In this document: positions 8,601 to 15,714 of the stretch, one piece after another | Numbering within the stretch: position 1 is the stretch's first letter | Layout: every line of letters starts with the position of its first letter | Source of the DNA: Pseudoduganella rivuli | GTDB lineage: Bacteria; Pseudomonadota; Gammaproteobacteria; Burkholderiales; Burkholderiaceae_D | DNA: 64,000 bases | NCBI RefSeq assembly: GCF_009674485.1 | Contig: NZ_WKJJ01000008.1 | Span: 248,001-312,000, forward strand | Direction of reading: 5' to 3' | Translations under genes and position numbers: made by a program | The notes under the pieces: model-generated | Seen by the model: only the letters and a program-made list of their open reading frames with translations | Databases searched by the model: none | Told to the model about the DNA's origin: nothing

Positions 8601-9151
8601 GCAGTTCGCGTTTCGAGACCTTCCTGATGGAGAGCCAGGCCCGCATCACCTGGCTTAACGGCGACCATGCGCTGGCGGAACGGCAAATCAACGCCACCGC
8701 GCAGCAAATGGAAAGGCTGCAATTGCAGAACTTTATCGGGCCGTGGGTGCTGGGCACGCAGGCGCTGTTTACGCGCGATGCAGACGTGCGCCGCCGCGCG
8801 CTGCTGCAAGGCGCCGCTTACCTGAACCGCGATTGCCTGGCGCACAATGCGTACCGCTTTTACCTGAGCGCGGCGGAGGTATCGCTGCTCGATGGCGACC
8901 TGGTGGCCGCGAGTTTTTATGCCGACCAGTTGCTGGCCACGGCCGCGCAGGAAAGCTGCGCCTGGGCCGAACACCACGTGGCGCTGCTGCGCGCCTATGC
9001 GCAGTGGCTGCGCGAACCGGACGAGGCGTTGCGCCGTACGCTGACCGAGCTCGATGACCGCTCCGTGCAGTATGGCTATGCGCAGGCGGCGCCGCGATTG
9101 CGGATGGCGCTGCAGGGTGCGTTGCAGGGGCGGTTGCTCAAGACCGTATAA
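5672..9151 (+). CDS. Xre-HTH / cyclase-like / AAA ATPase / TPR regulator
   Basis: This 1159-residue protein is a large STAND-like regulator. Residues about 24-85 form an Xre helix-turn-helix (LLKRLRKARGLSQEALADLC, SIASIKRAETGK). Residues about 150-235 resemble a nucleotide-cyclase homology domain (YDDVVRYVVMLHAEL, FGGKVTGVDGCTVSAAFGLP), but the two metal-binding Asp positions are not evident, so it is probably inactive. An AAA_16 ATPase begins near residue 312 (PPLIGRYAET) with Walker A AGVGKSRL and Walker B LIALEDVHWGD. The C-terminal half (about 700-1159) is alpha-helical with TPR-like repeats. Such proteins bind a ligand or partner through the TPR part and couple it to ATP-dependent transcription control. 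No obvious target operon is adjacent except the lectin gene upstream. Confidence 0.85.
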   Translation: MNLDASKVNNNETPLPQDGRVLLDATLLKRLRKARGLSQEALADLCFQNQLCVSIASIKRAETGKIVLYRTARHLAQVFDVELDQLMAAASPATAAGDAVAAMPLPPAAPAAGRHSHAAGGFAVPAPDLPLFPPHAAVHGAQPIPPGVPALYDLHYDDVVRYVVMLHAELTMPPGADSAAVRDIAAIVQQFGGKVTGVDGCTVSAAFGLPQAYRSDAERCMRCAIELNRHLLTHGGRAMAMRLARWESGAATGNAPDLRQPPRPAASVLPFRLPLHVERKLLPLLDHRFLFSDDGARDSGYLLFSKPAASDASQLPPLIGRYAETRQFKAVAEGVLESQAGHILYVRAVAGVGKSRLAQEFIDIARAAGMRCHMAEVLDTGVVHAEHAGADHGWRAPLEQLARSLLGLGVQPAHGDSPLIADLVARLYLPPETALFYHVLAGVRLDAEQHALYAAMSQDVRDQGWTRALQMLVLRLAMTEPQLIALEDVHWGDPYLFDALGPLLALSHEAPVLWVITSRVENDPLESALRQQMADLGLTVFDLAPMPAREAMALADQFTDVDPAYRARCVERAQGNPLFLTQLLASPGQQLPDSLKHLIQARLDGMPAQHRQALRMASVLGPRFELDLLRDALGDGGYVPQAAGRDSLLRKTADNGCSFVHDLVMHCIYDTIDPQQLRQLHAVAALAWRQRDAAQCAHHLYRANDPGALDMMLQAIRERLERHQFEAALDLASSCNAYDSTSFSSFTLALLRAHASTGMGHMGNARQYYQHAIMLSGRPQEKIDAVIGLAGVLNILEELEEEERLLDETVPLALSVGAEAALGKLLYLKGNIYFPRGNYTECRRYHEDAARYAEAADMSETQARALSGVGDSYYAQGRMRKAFDLFSQCLAMCERHRYVHIEASNRAALGSTRIYLGDTEGAVSDALASATLAHKVGNRRAETFSRMTAGWALVADGALDAATEQVELGLELARTLGSSRFETFLMESQARITWLNGDHALAERQINATAQQMERLQLQNFIGPWVLGTQALFTRDADVRRRALLQGAAYLNRDCLAHNAYRFYLSAAEVSLLDGDLVAASFYADQLLATAAQESCAWAEHHVALLRAYAQWLREPDEALRRTLTELDDRSVQYGYAQAAPRLRMALQGALQGRLLKTV

Positions 9152-9153
9152 CC

Positions 9154-10653
9154 TTACGGATTGCGCGATAACACGGTGATGTAACCTGCCACGTCCGCAC
9201 CGGCATCCTGCCGCAATGTCTGCATGGCGAGACTGTCCACCGTCAAGCCGTGCGCCTGCGCCAGCGCGTGCAGGTAGCGGGCCGTGTGGGCGTAACGGCC
9301 GCTGCTCCGCAACACATAGTCGCCCTCTCCCTGCTGCGCTTCCACGGAATACGCGAAGACACCGCCGGCCCGCAACGCCTTGCGCACAGCACGGAACAGC
9401 GGCTGCAAATCCCCCAGGTAGACCAGCACGTCCGCCGCCACCAGCACATCGGCGCTGCGGCCCTGCAGGGCGGCGGCGATATCGGCGCACGCCAGTTCAT
9501 CGTACACGCCACGCCGCAACGCCTGTTCCAGCATCTGCGGCGACAAGTCCACGCCCACCAGCGCACGCGCGTGGGACCGCAGCAGCGGTCCGCACAGGCC
9601 CGTGCCGCAACCAAGGTCGATCACATCGAGCAACCCGCCATGCAGGCGGCCGGCCAGCGCGTCCATCAGTAAGCCCGGCACGCGGTAATGCAGAACCTGC
9701 TGCAAATGCTGGTCGAAGCCATCGGCATACTGGTCGAACAGCGCCGCCACATACGGCGCGGGTGGTGCGGCCGGCGCCGGTTGCGCGCCCAGCGCGGCCA
9801 GGTGGAATGCCACGGCGTCCGCATCGGCGCCGCAAGCCAGCGCATCGCGGTAAGCGGTGATCGCGGCATCGTGCTGGTTCAGTGCGCGCAGCGCATTGGC
9901 GTAGTGCAGGTGCACCTGCGCATCGCCGGGCTTCAGCGCCAGCGCGCGCTGGTGACAATCGAGCGCATGCTGGCTGTCGCCCAGGCGCAGCAACAGCGTG
10001 CCGTAGGCGCTCCATGCGGCTGCATGGTCGGGGTCCGCTTCGATCGCGTTACGGTAAGTTTCCACCGCCTCATCGTAGCGGCCCAGGCTTTGCAGGGTGA
10101 CGGCGGCGCCCGCATACGACGGGCTGTGCCCGGGCGCGGCGCTCAAGGCCTGGCCATAGCTGTCCAGCGCCTGTTCCGGGCGTCCCAACTGGTGCAGCAC
10201 CAGGCCCCGGTTACACAGCGCTTCCACGTACGCCGGTTGCAACGCCAGCGCCGCATCGTAATCGGCCAGCGCCTCATGCAGCCGCCCGAGGCGGCGCAGC
10301 GCATTGCCCCGGTTGGCCAGCGCCATCGGGTAGCGCGGCTGCAAGGCCAGCGCCCGGTTGAAACTGGCCAGCGCTTCCTCGTGGCGCCGCGCATCCTGCA
10401 ATGCCGCGCCCAGGTTGCAGTGGGCGATGGCCTTGCCGCCGTCGACGGCGATCGCCTGTCCGATCAGCCGGATGGCGTCATCGGCCGCGCCGGCCTGGCG
10501 GGCAATCACGCCCAGCAAATGCAGCGCATCGAAATTGGCGGGATCGAGCCGCAACACTTCGCCATACAGCGTTTCGGCTTGCGCCTGGCTGCCGCGCTGG
10601 TGCAGCGCGACGGCTTGCTGGAGCAGTTGGGGAATGCGGGGGGAAGAAGACAT
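9154..10653 (-). CDS. TPR-repeat protein with C-terminal SAM-dependent methyltransferase
   Basis: This 499-residue protein converges on the preceding gene with 2 bases between them. The N-terminal 290 residues are about eight tandem TPR units, each close to the pattern ALxxxPxxxxAxxNxGxxLxxLGRxxEA. The C-terminal part is a class I methyltransferase with motif I VIDLGCGTGLCGPLL, then LVGVDLSPQMLEQA and DVLVAADVLVYLGDL. Family members with this TPR-methyltransferase layout are annotated as possible O- or N-methyltransferases; the substrate is unknown. The start at 10653 (MSSSPRIPQLL) is chosen because it lies directly before the first TPR; the longer frame adds an unlikely cysteine-rich leader. 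Confidence 0.85.
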   Translation of the reverse strand: MSSSPRIPQLLQQAVALHQRGSQAQAETLYGEVLRLDPANFDALHLLGVIARQAGAADDAIRLIGQAIAVDGGKAIAHCNLGAALQDARRHEEALASFNRALALQPRYPMALANRGNALRRLGRLHEALADYDAALALQPAYVEALCNRGLVLHQLGRPEQALDSYGQALSAAPGHSPSYAGAAVTLQSLGRYDEAVETYRNAIEADPDHAAAWSAYGTLLLRLGDSQHALDCHQRALALKPGDAQVHLHYANALRALNQHDAAITAYRDALACGADADAVAFHLAALGAQPAPAAPPAPYVAALFDQYADGFDQHLQQVLHYRVPGLLMDALAGRLHGGLLDVIDLGCGTGLCGPLLRSHARALVGVDLSPQMLEQALRRGVYDELACADIAAALQGRSADVLVAADVLVYLGDLQPLFRAVRKALRAGGVFAYSVEAQQGEGDYVLRSSGRYAHTARYLHALAQAHGLTVDSLAMQTLRQDAGADVAGYITVLSRNP

Positions 10654-10745
10654 GGCGGCGGGCTGGGCGTTGCGGGAAAAGCAGCACATTACCAGATCGT
10701 GCGCCCGCCCGTCCCGCCGCCCCCCTTGCCGCCGATGTGCGCGGA

Positions 10746-11345
10746 TTACTTCTGCTGCGGTTGCGGATCTTGCTGCTGGTTGCGCTTGGCGATTTCATTG
10801 CCGACGAAACCGCCGCCAATCGCACCGGCCACCGTCGCCAGCTTCTTGCCGTTGCCGCCGCCCACCTGGTGGCCGATCAAGCCGCCCACCACCGCGCCGA
10901 TACCGATGCCCAGCGCGCTGTTTTGCGGTGCGGCTTGCGGCGCTGGTGCCGGTTGCGCGGCCACCTGCGGTTGCGGCTCCGGTTGTGGACGCGGTTCCTG
11001 GCGCGCCTGGCCGCTTTCCGCCCGCACGGCGTCACGCACGGTGTCGTGGCGGCGCGGTGTTTCATGGCGTACCGCAGGTTTCGGCGCGGGCGCCTCCACC
11101 GCCACCGGTTGCTGCGATGCCGTGGTGGATTCCTGCGCCACCACCAGCCCTTGTGCCCCGGCCGGCAGCGCCGACGGCGCGGCGGCCTGTGCACCGGCCT
11201 GCGCCTGCACGGCGGCGGGTTCGCTGTGCGACATCGGCAGCAATCCCGTCACGGCGGCGATGCCGGCCAGGCTGAACACGGTCAGCGATACGGCAGCCGT
11301 GGCGACCAGTGGGTGGATGCGTTTAGGGGTAGCGGTTTGTTCCAT
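10746..11345 (-). CDS. Glycine-zipper 2TM domain envelope protein
   Basis: This 199-residue protein starts at 11345 behind a GGAGAA site. A hydrophobic segment at residues about 12-37 (VATAAVSLTVFSLAGIAAV) can be an uncleaved anchor. A long Pro/Ala/Gln-rich linker follows. Residues about 143-188 are a glycine-zipper domain (GIGIGAVVGGLIGHQVGGG, VAGAIGGGFVGNEIAKR) of the Rickettsia 17-kDa surface-antigen type, which inserts in or packs against membranes. The C-terminus is a short Gln-rich tail. In this family the role is structural in the envelope; no enzymatic function is expected. Confidence 0.85.
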   Translation of the reverse strand: MEQTATPKRIHPLVATAAVSLTVFSLAGIAAVTGLLPMSHSEPAAVQAQAGAQAAAPSALPAGAQGLVVAQESTTASQQPVAVEAPAPKPAVRHETPRRHDTVRDAVRAESGQARQEPRPQPEPQPQVAAQPAPAPQAAPQNSALGIGIGAVVGGLIGHQVGGGNGKKLATVAGAIGGGFVGNEIAKRNQQQDPQPQQK

Positions 11346-11506
11346 GTTGTTCTCCGTAAGTGAGGCGCATCGTGCAGCGCCGTTGCTACCTTAACGGTCG
11401 AGCCCGCTTGTGGGCTGTGAGAAAAATGTATCGACGGTAAGTACTTGTAACCGGACAAGTGTATCGGCCAAGCCGCCTGTACACCCGATGCGTGTATTGC
11501 GGCCGA

Positions 11507-11526
11507 CTGTACCGGTTCTGTACCGG
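11507..11526. promoter_or_regulatory. Tandem 9-bp direct repeat with 11-bp period upstream of lysE-like gene
   Basis: CTGTACCGG occurs twice (11507-11515 and 11518-11526), separated by TT, so the repeats fall on the same face of the helix. They lie about 35 bases upstream of the lysE-like start, within the 215-base divergent gap shared with the glycine-zipper gene. Direct-repeat operators of this type are typical of MocR-subfamily GntR regulators, but no such gene is adjacent, so the regulator is unknown. Confidence 0.45.
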
Positions 11527-11560
11527 GAATTCCATTACAGTGTCCTGCAAGGAGTAACCC

Positions 11561-12163
11561 ATGACCACCGACCAGCTCATCGCTTTTTGCGCCTTCGCGG
11601 CGATTTCATCCATCACGCCCGGCCCCAACAACACCATGGTGCTGGCGTCCGGCCTGAACCACGGCTTCCACCGTTCGCTGCCACACATCGCCGGCATCAG
11701 CATCGGCTTTGCCATCCTGGTACTGGGCACGGGCGCCGGCTTGCACGCGGTCTTCACCGCCGTGCCGCCGCTGCAAACCCTGCTCAAATATGGCGGCGCG
11801 CTGTACCTGCTGTGGCTGGCCTGGAAGCTGGCCCGCTCCGGCCCCATGCAAGACAACAATGCGCAGGGGGCGGAACGTCCCATGTCGTTCCTGGGTGCGG
11901 CAGCGTTCCAGTGGATCAATCCCAAGGCATGGGTGATGGCGGTGGGCGCCGTCACCACTTACCTGCCGCACGCCTTCGGCCTGGCCGACGCCATGTTGAT
12001 GGCTGCCGTGTATGGCGCCATTTGCGCGCCGTGCGTGGCGGCCTGGGCCGGTTGTGGCGTGGCGCTGCGGGGCTGGCTGCAAGATCCGCGCGCCGTCCGT
12101 ATCTTCAATCTCACGGCGGCGGCATTGCTGGTCGCATCGCTGTATCCGATGCTGCAACATTGA
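11561..12163 (+). CDS. LysE/RhtB-family amino-acid exporter
   Basis: This 200-residue inner-membrane protein starts at 11561 after an AAGGAG site. The N-terminal LysE/Rht signature is clear: FAAISSITPGPNNTMVLASG, then GISIGFAILVLGTGAG and LKYGGALYLLWLAWKLARSG. QWINPKAWVMAVGAV carries the conserved N-P-K segment. About five to six transmembrane helices are seen, the normal size for the family. These proteins export amino acids or related compounds with proton antiport; the substrate is not deducible. Its stop overlaps the -35 element of the next operon's promoter. Confidence 0.92.
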   Translation: MTTDQLIAFCAFAAISSITPGPNNTMVLASGLNHGFHRSLPHIAGISIGFAILVLGTGAGLHAVFTAVPPLQTLLKYGGALYLLWLAWKLARSGPMQDNNAQGAERPMSFLGAAAFQWINPKAWVMAVGAVTTYLPHAFGLADAMLMAAVYGAICAPCVAAWAGCGVALRGWLQDPRAVRIFNLTAAALLVASLYPMLQH

Positions 12164-12188
12164 CGTCACGGCGCAGTCATTCTATTAT
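12160..12188 (+). promoter_or_regulatory. Sigma-70 promoter of the SDR-DoxX / DUF2269 operon
   Basis: TTGACG (12160-12165) and TATTAT (12183-12188) are separated by exactly 17 bases. The -10 element lies about 32 bases before the ATG at 12220, giving a very short leader. The -35 element overlaps the stop codon of the lysE-like gene, so the downstream operon has its own promoter despite the close spacing. Confidence 0.75.
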
Positions 12189-12206
12189 TTCTGTAACGAC
12201 AGAAAT
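12187..12206. promoter_or_regulatory. Palindromic operator overlapping the -10 and start site
   Basis: ATTTCTGT-AACG-ACAGAAAT is a perfect inverted repeat with 8-bp arms and a 4-bp centre. It overlaps the end of the -10 element and covers the expected transcription start, the position of a repressor site. No regulator gene adjoins it, so the repressor would be encoded elsewhere. Confidence 0.65.
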
Positions 12207-12219
12207 TTCGGAAAATGAC

Positions 12220-13473
12220 ATGCGCATCCTGCTGATTGGCGCCAGCGGCTTTATCGGGCGGCACTTGCTGCATACATTGCACCGTGCCGGCCACGACGTG
12301 ACGGGGGCCGGCCGCGGCGCCGCGCCGGCCGGTATCGATGGCCCGTGGCGCACGCTGGCGATGGCCGACTTGCACCATGCGTCCGCGTGGCTGCCCGCGA
12401 TCGAAGGCTTCGACGCCGTCATCTATGGCCTCGGCGTGTTCCGCGCAGCCGACCATGCAAGCTACGACCGGATCCACCACGCCATCCCCGCCGCCCTGTT
12501 TGTCGCCTGCGAACAGGCGGACGTGCGGCGCGTGATTTACCTGTCCGCGCTGGGCAGCGACGCCAATGCCGCCACGCCCTACTGGCGCAGTAAGGGCCGG
12601 GGCGAAGACGCGCTGCGTTCCGGCAAACTGGATTACACGATCGTGCGGCCTTCGCTGGTGTATGGCGACGATGGCGCCAGCAGCCGGCTGTTCCGCGCCC
12701 TGGCCTCGCTGCCGGTGGCGGCGCTGCCCGCCGCCGGCGAAGTCCAGCCGGTCCATATCGACGACCTGTGCGACGCAATCGCCGCCCTGCTGCGGCCGGA
12801 ACACCGGCATGTACGGAAACTCGACGCCGTCGGGCCGAAGCCGATGCCGTTGCCGTCCTACCTGGAAGAGCTGCGGCGCGGCATGCAGGCCGGGCGCGCG
12901 CTGGTGCTGCGCATTCCCATGGCGCTGGCGCAACTGGCGGCGCCCCTTGCCGCCCTGCACCCGGGCAGCCCCGTCACACCGGATGCGCTGACGATGCTCA
13001 AGCACGGCAGCACTGCCGACGCGTCGGCCATGTACACGCTGCTGGAGCGCACCATGCGCACCCCGGCGACATTTGCCACGCCGGCGTTGCGGCCGGATGC
13101 CGTACTGGCGTGGACCATGCCGCTGGCGCGGCTGGCGCTGGCCGTCATGTGGCTGTGGACGGCGTACGTGTCATGGTTCGCCTGGCCGCATGAGGAGAGT
13201 CTTGCGTGGCTGGCCGCATGCGGCGTGCCGGCTTCGCTGCAAACGCCCATGCTGGCCGGCGCCAGCGTGCTCGACGCCGCCATCGGCTGCGCACTGCTGC
13301 TGCGCCCACGGCGCTGGCTATGGCCGGCACAGGCCGCGCTGGTGGGCGGCTATACCGTCATCATGAGCGTGTGCCTGCCGGGCTTCTGGCTGCACCCGTT
13401 CGGCCCCCTGTTGAAAAACCTGCCAATCCTGGCGCTGCTGTTGCTGATGTGGCGCCTGCAAGGGAGAAAGTGA
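12220..13473 (+). CDS. NAD(P)-binding SDR / DoxX-like membrane fusion protein
   Basis: This 417-residue protein has two parts. Residues 1 to about 280 are an atypical short-chain dehydrogenase/epimerase with the dinucleotide motif ILLIGASGFIGRHLL, RVIYLSALGSDA and DYTIVRPSLVYG; the YxxxK pair appears as YWRSKGRGEDAL. Residues about 295-417 form four hydrophobic helices of the DoxX-like type (LARLALAVMWLWTAYVSWFA, LDAAIGCALLLRPRRW). The start is the ATG at 12220; the open frame extends far upstream but crosses the lysE-like gene. It shares its transcript with the DUF2269 gene, which begins right after its stop. Such fusions are of unknown substrate; a membrane-tethered reductase is plausible. 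Confidence 0.85.
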   Translation: MRILLIGASGFIGRHLLHTLHRAGHDVTGAGRGAAPAGIDGPWRTLAMADLHHASAWLPAIEGFDAVIYGLGVFRAADHASYDRIHHAIPAALFVACEQADVRRVIYLSALGSDANAATPYWRSKGRGEDALRSGKLDYTIVRPSLVYGDDGASSRLFRALASLPVAALPAAGEVQPVHIDDLCDAIAALLRPEHRHVRKLDAVGPKPMPLPSYLEELRRGMQAGRALVLRIPMALAQLAAPLAALHPGSPVTPDALTMLKHGSTADASAMYTLLERTMRTPATFATPALRPDAVLAWTMPLARLALAVMWLWTAYVSWFAWPHEESLAWLAACGVPASLQTPMLAGASVLDAAIGCALLLRPRRWLWPAQAALVGGYTVIMSVCLPGFWLHPFGPLLKNLPILALLLLMWRLQGRK

Positions 13474-13941
13474 ATGGAATACCTGACCACCAAATGGCTG
13501 CACATCCTGTCGGCCACCTTCATGTTCGGCACCGGCTTCGGTACCGCGTTCTACATGTTTTTCACGAACCGCAGCGGCAACGTGCAAGCCATTGCCGTCG
13601 TCACGCGGTGGGTGGCGCGGGCCGACTGGTGGTTCACCACGCCGTCCGTCATCATCCAGCCGCTGTCCGGGCTCTGGATGATGCACCTGGCCGGCTATCC
13701 GCTGAACACGCACTGGATCGCCATGTCGCTGTGGCTGTACGGCCTGGCAGGCGCCTGCTGGCTGCCCGTCGTGTGGCTGCAATTGCGCATGCGCGATATG
13801 GCGCAGGACGCGGCGGCGCGCAACGACACCACGCTGCCCGCGCGCTACTGGCGCTACGAGCGGTGGTGGACCTTGCTGGGCTTCCCGGCCTTTGGCGCGC
13901 TGATCGTCGTGTACTGGCTGATGGTGAATAAACCTGTTTAA
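13474..13941 (+). CDS. DUF2269 integral membrane protein
   Basis: This 155-residue protein has four predicted membrane helices and the family pattern TKWLHILSATFMFGTGFGTA, ADWWFTTPSVIIQPLSGLWM and YWRYERWWTLLGFPAFGALI. It begins at the base after the stop of the SDR-DoxX gene and has an upstream AGGGAG site, so the two are an operon; this pairing of an SDR-DoxX fusion with DUF2269 is a recurrent context. The conserved His in the first helix and the Trp-rich turns are characteristic of the family, but no function is established. Its stop overlaps by 4 bases with the end of the convergent CorA-like gene. Confidence 0.88.
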   Translation: MEYLTTKWLHILSATFMFGTGFGTAFYMFFTNRSGNVQAIAVVTRWVARADWWFTTPSVIIQPLSGLWMMHLAGYPLNTHWIAMSLWLYGLAGACWLPVVWLQLRMRDMAQDAAARNDTTLPARYWRYERWWTLLGFPAFGALIVVYWLMVNKPV

Positions 13942-15578
13942 TCTTTCTCAGTCCGCCACACGCCCACCAGCGCCTTCATCTTGGTCCAGAACGGCAAACG
14001 CTCGTCGGACAGCACGTCGAGGAAATCCGACAGGCGCTTGGACTTGATCATCGTATAGGCGGTCAGCACCGTGGTGACGATGAACGTGACGGCAAAGATC
14101 ACCAGCCGCCGCTCCATCGACGCATCCGCCTCGGCCAGCAAATTCATGCCGAGGAAGCCGGTGGTGACGGTGCCGATCAGGCCGAAAATCGTCACCACCG
14201 TCAGCCGCACGACGGTATTGGCCTGGCGGCGCAGGCTGTCCGCTTCCAGGTAACCGTTCATGTCCTCCACCCGCACCTTGACTTCCGCGTGCAGGCGTTC
14301 CAGTCCCAGCTGCGTCGAGCACATGCCAAACAGCGCGCGCACCAGCGCCTGTTCGGAAATGTCCTTGAACCAGTAGCGGTGCGTGAAGCGCAGGAAGCCT
14401 TCGAACGATGCGCGGATGCGGCGCTTGAAGCGGCGCACACTGTTGGCGTCCATCACATTCAGGCAATTGAGCGCTTCGGCCAGCCGGTCGGAAAACATCA
14501 GCAGCGACGACTTTTGCAAATGCGCGATCAAAAACAGCAGGAAATGCTGGTGCCGGAATTGCGCCAGCACACCCCGGTCGCGACAGCAAAAGTATTCGGA
14601 CTTCGCATCGCCCACCACCACCAGCGACAACCCGCTGCACAGGTAGCGCGTGTGGGGCGCCGCGCCGGCCGGGCTCCAGAACCGGTCGTAACACACCTGC
14701 TGCTCGAAGTCATCCAGCTGCCGCGCCGTATAGGGCGACGCGCCATTGCCGTTGCCCATCACGTGCCCCAGCCGGATGAAGTCGTCGCGCGTCAGCGCCT
14801 GCGGGTCCTCCACCGACAGGAACGCCATCACGGGCATGCGGTAATACTCGATTTGCCGGTAGCGCAGCGCGCCCGGTTCCGCCACCGGGTCATACACCAG
14901 CGGTTCGAGCAGGAATTTCCAGTGCGACGCGATGCGCGGCGCGCGCTTCTGGCAAACGTGGGCCAGGAACAGGTCGCGGTTTTGCGCATCGGAGACCGAC
15001 AGCGGATTGCCACGGGCATCGAGCCATTCGACCTTGTGCATGCAGTGCAGCGCCTGGCCGTCTTCATCCCAGCCGGCCGGATAACCGCGGCCGAAGCGGT
15101 ACAGCACTTCCTGCGCCTGCGCCAGCGGCAAATTGCCGGCGCCCACTTCGACGTTCAGCATGACGACGTCGACGTCATAAAAGAAATACAAGTCGGCATG
15201 GATCACTTGCAGCACCAGCGGCTCATCGCCGGGACGCGACGTTACCCGCACCTGCGCCACGTCGTGGCGGCGGAACACGCGCATGCTGGCCTCGCCCGCC
15301 TCGCCGCGCCCCGTGCGCGCCTCGCCATACAGGAAACGCTGCACATAGGGCAGGAAGGTGACGAATTCGTTGTAATGGCGCTCATGGAATTTGGCGCTAT
15401 CGCCGTCGAATTCGTCGATGACGGTGCGCCACGGCGACGTTTCGCCCAGCGCCTGCAGCACTTCCCACGGCCGCCGACTGGTCTGGTCCGCGCCGCTGCC
15501 CGGCATCAGCCGCAAGGGCCACAGCAATACCTGGCGCAATTCGTGGACATGGGTGCCGGACTGGGGTGCTTGCGTCAT
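13938..15578 (-). CDS. CorA-like divalent-cation transporter with large N-terminal domain
   Basis: This 546-residue protein ends with two membrane helices around residues 455-515. After the first, the CorA signature is present as TTGFLGMNLLAEAD (GMN loop), and the second helix is LVIFAVTFIVTTVLTAYTMI. The long N-terminal part (about 450 residues) is cytosolic and contains QRFLYGEA, VIHADLYFFYDVDVVMLNVE and RYWFKDISEQALVRALF; it is larger than the roughly 240 residues usual for CorA. The start at 15578 follows a GGAGA site and is much preferred to the longer open frame. Family members move Mg2+ or other divalent ions; the enlarged regulatory domain suggests a distinct subfamily. Confidence 0.8.
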   Translation of the reverse strand: MTQAPQSGTHVHELRQVLLWPLRLMPGSGADQTSRRPWEVLQALGETSPWRTVIDEFDGDSAKFHERHYNEFVTFLPYVQRFLYGEARTGRGEAGEASMRVFRRHDVAQVRVTSRPGDEPLVLQVIHADLYFFYDVDVVMLNVEVGAGNLPLAQAQEVLYRFGRGYPAGWDEDGQALHCMHKVEWLDARGNPLSVSDAQNRDLFLAHVCQKRAPRIASHWKFLLEPLVYDPVAEPGALRYRQIEYYRMPVMAFLSVEDPQALTRDDFIRLGHVMGNGNGASPYTARQLDDFEQQVCYDRFWSPAGAAPHTRYLCSGLSLVVVGDAKSEYFCCRDRGVLAQFRHQHFLLFLIAHLQKSSLLMFSDRLAEALNCLNVMDANSVRRFKRRIRASFEGFLRFTHRYWFKDISEQALVRALFGMCSTQLGLERLHAEVKVRVEDMNGYLEADSLRRQANTVVRLTVVTIFGLIGTVTTGFLGMNLLAEADASMERRLVIFAVTFIVTTVLTAYTMIKSKRLSDFLDVLSDERLPFWTKMKALVGVWRTEKD

Positions 15579-15714
15579 GCGCTGGTCTCCTGGATCTTTG
15601 CAGCATGATAGCAATCCCGGTATCGATTGCTGAAAAAAAGTGATTGGATACGCGCCGGGCGCCGTCCTAACCTGATCCCCGCAACACCAAAAAATACACA
15701 ACAAGGAGACGACT

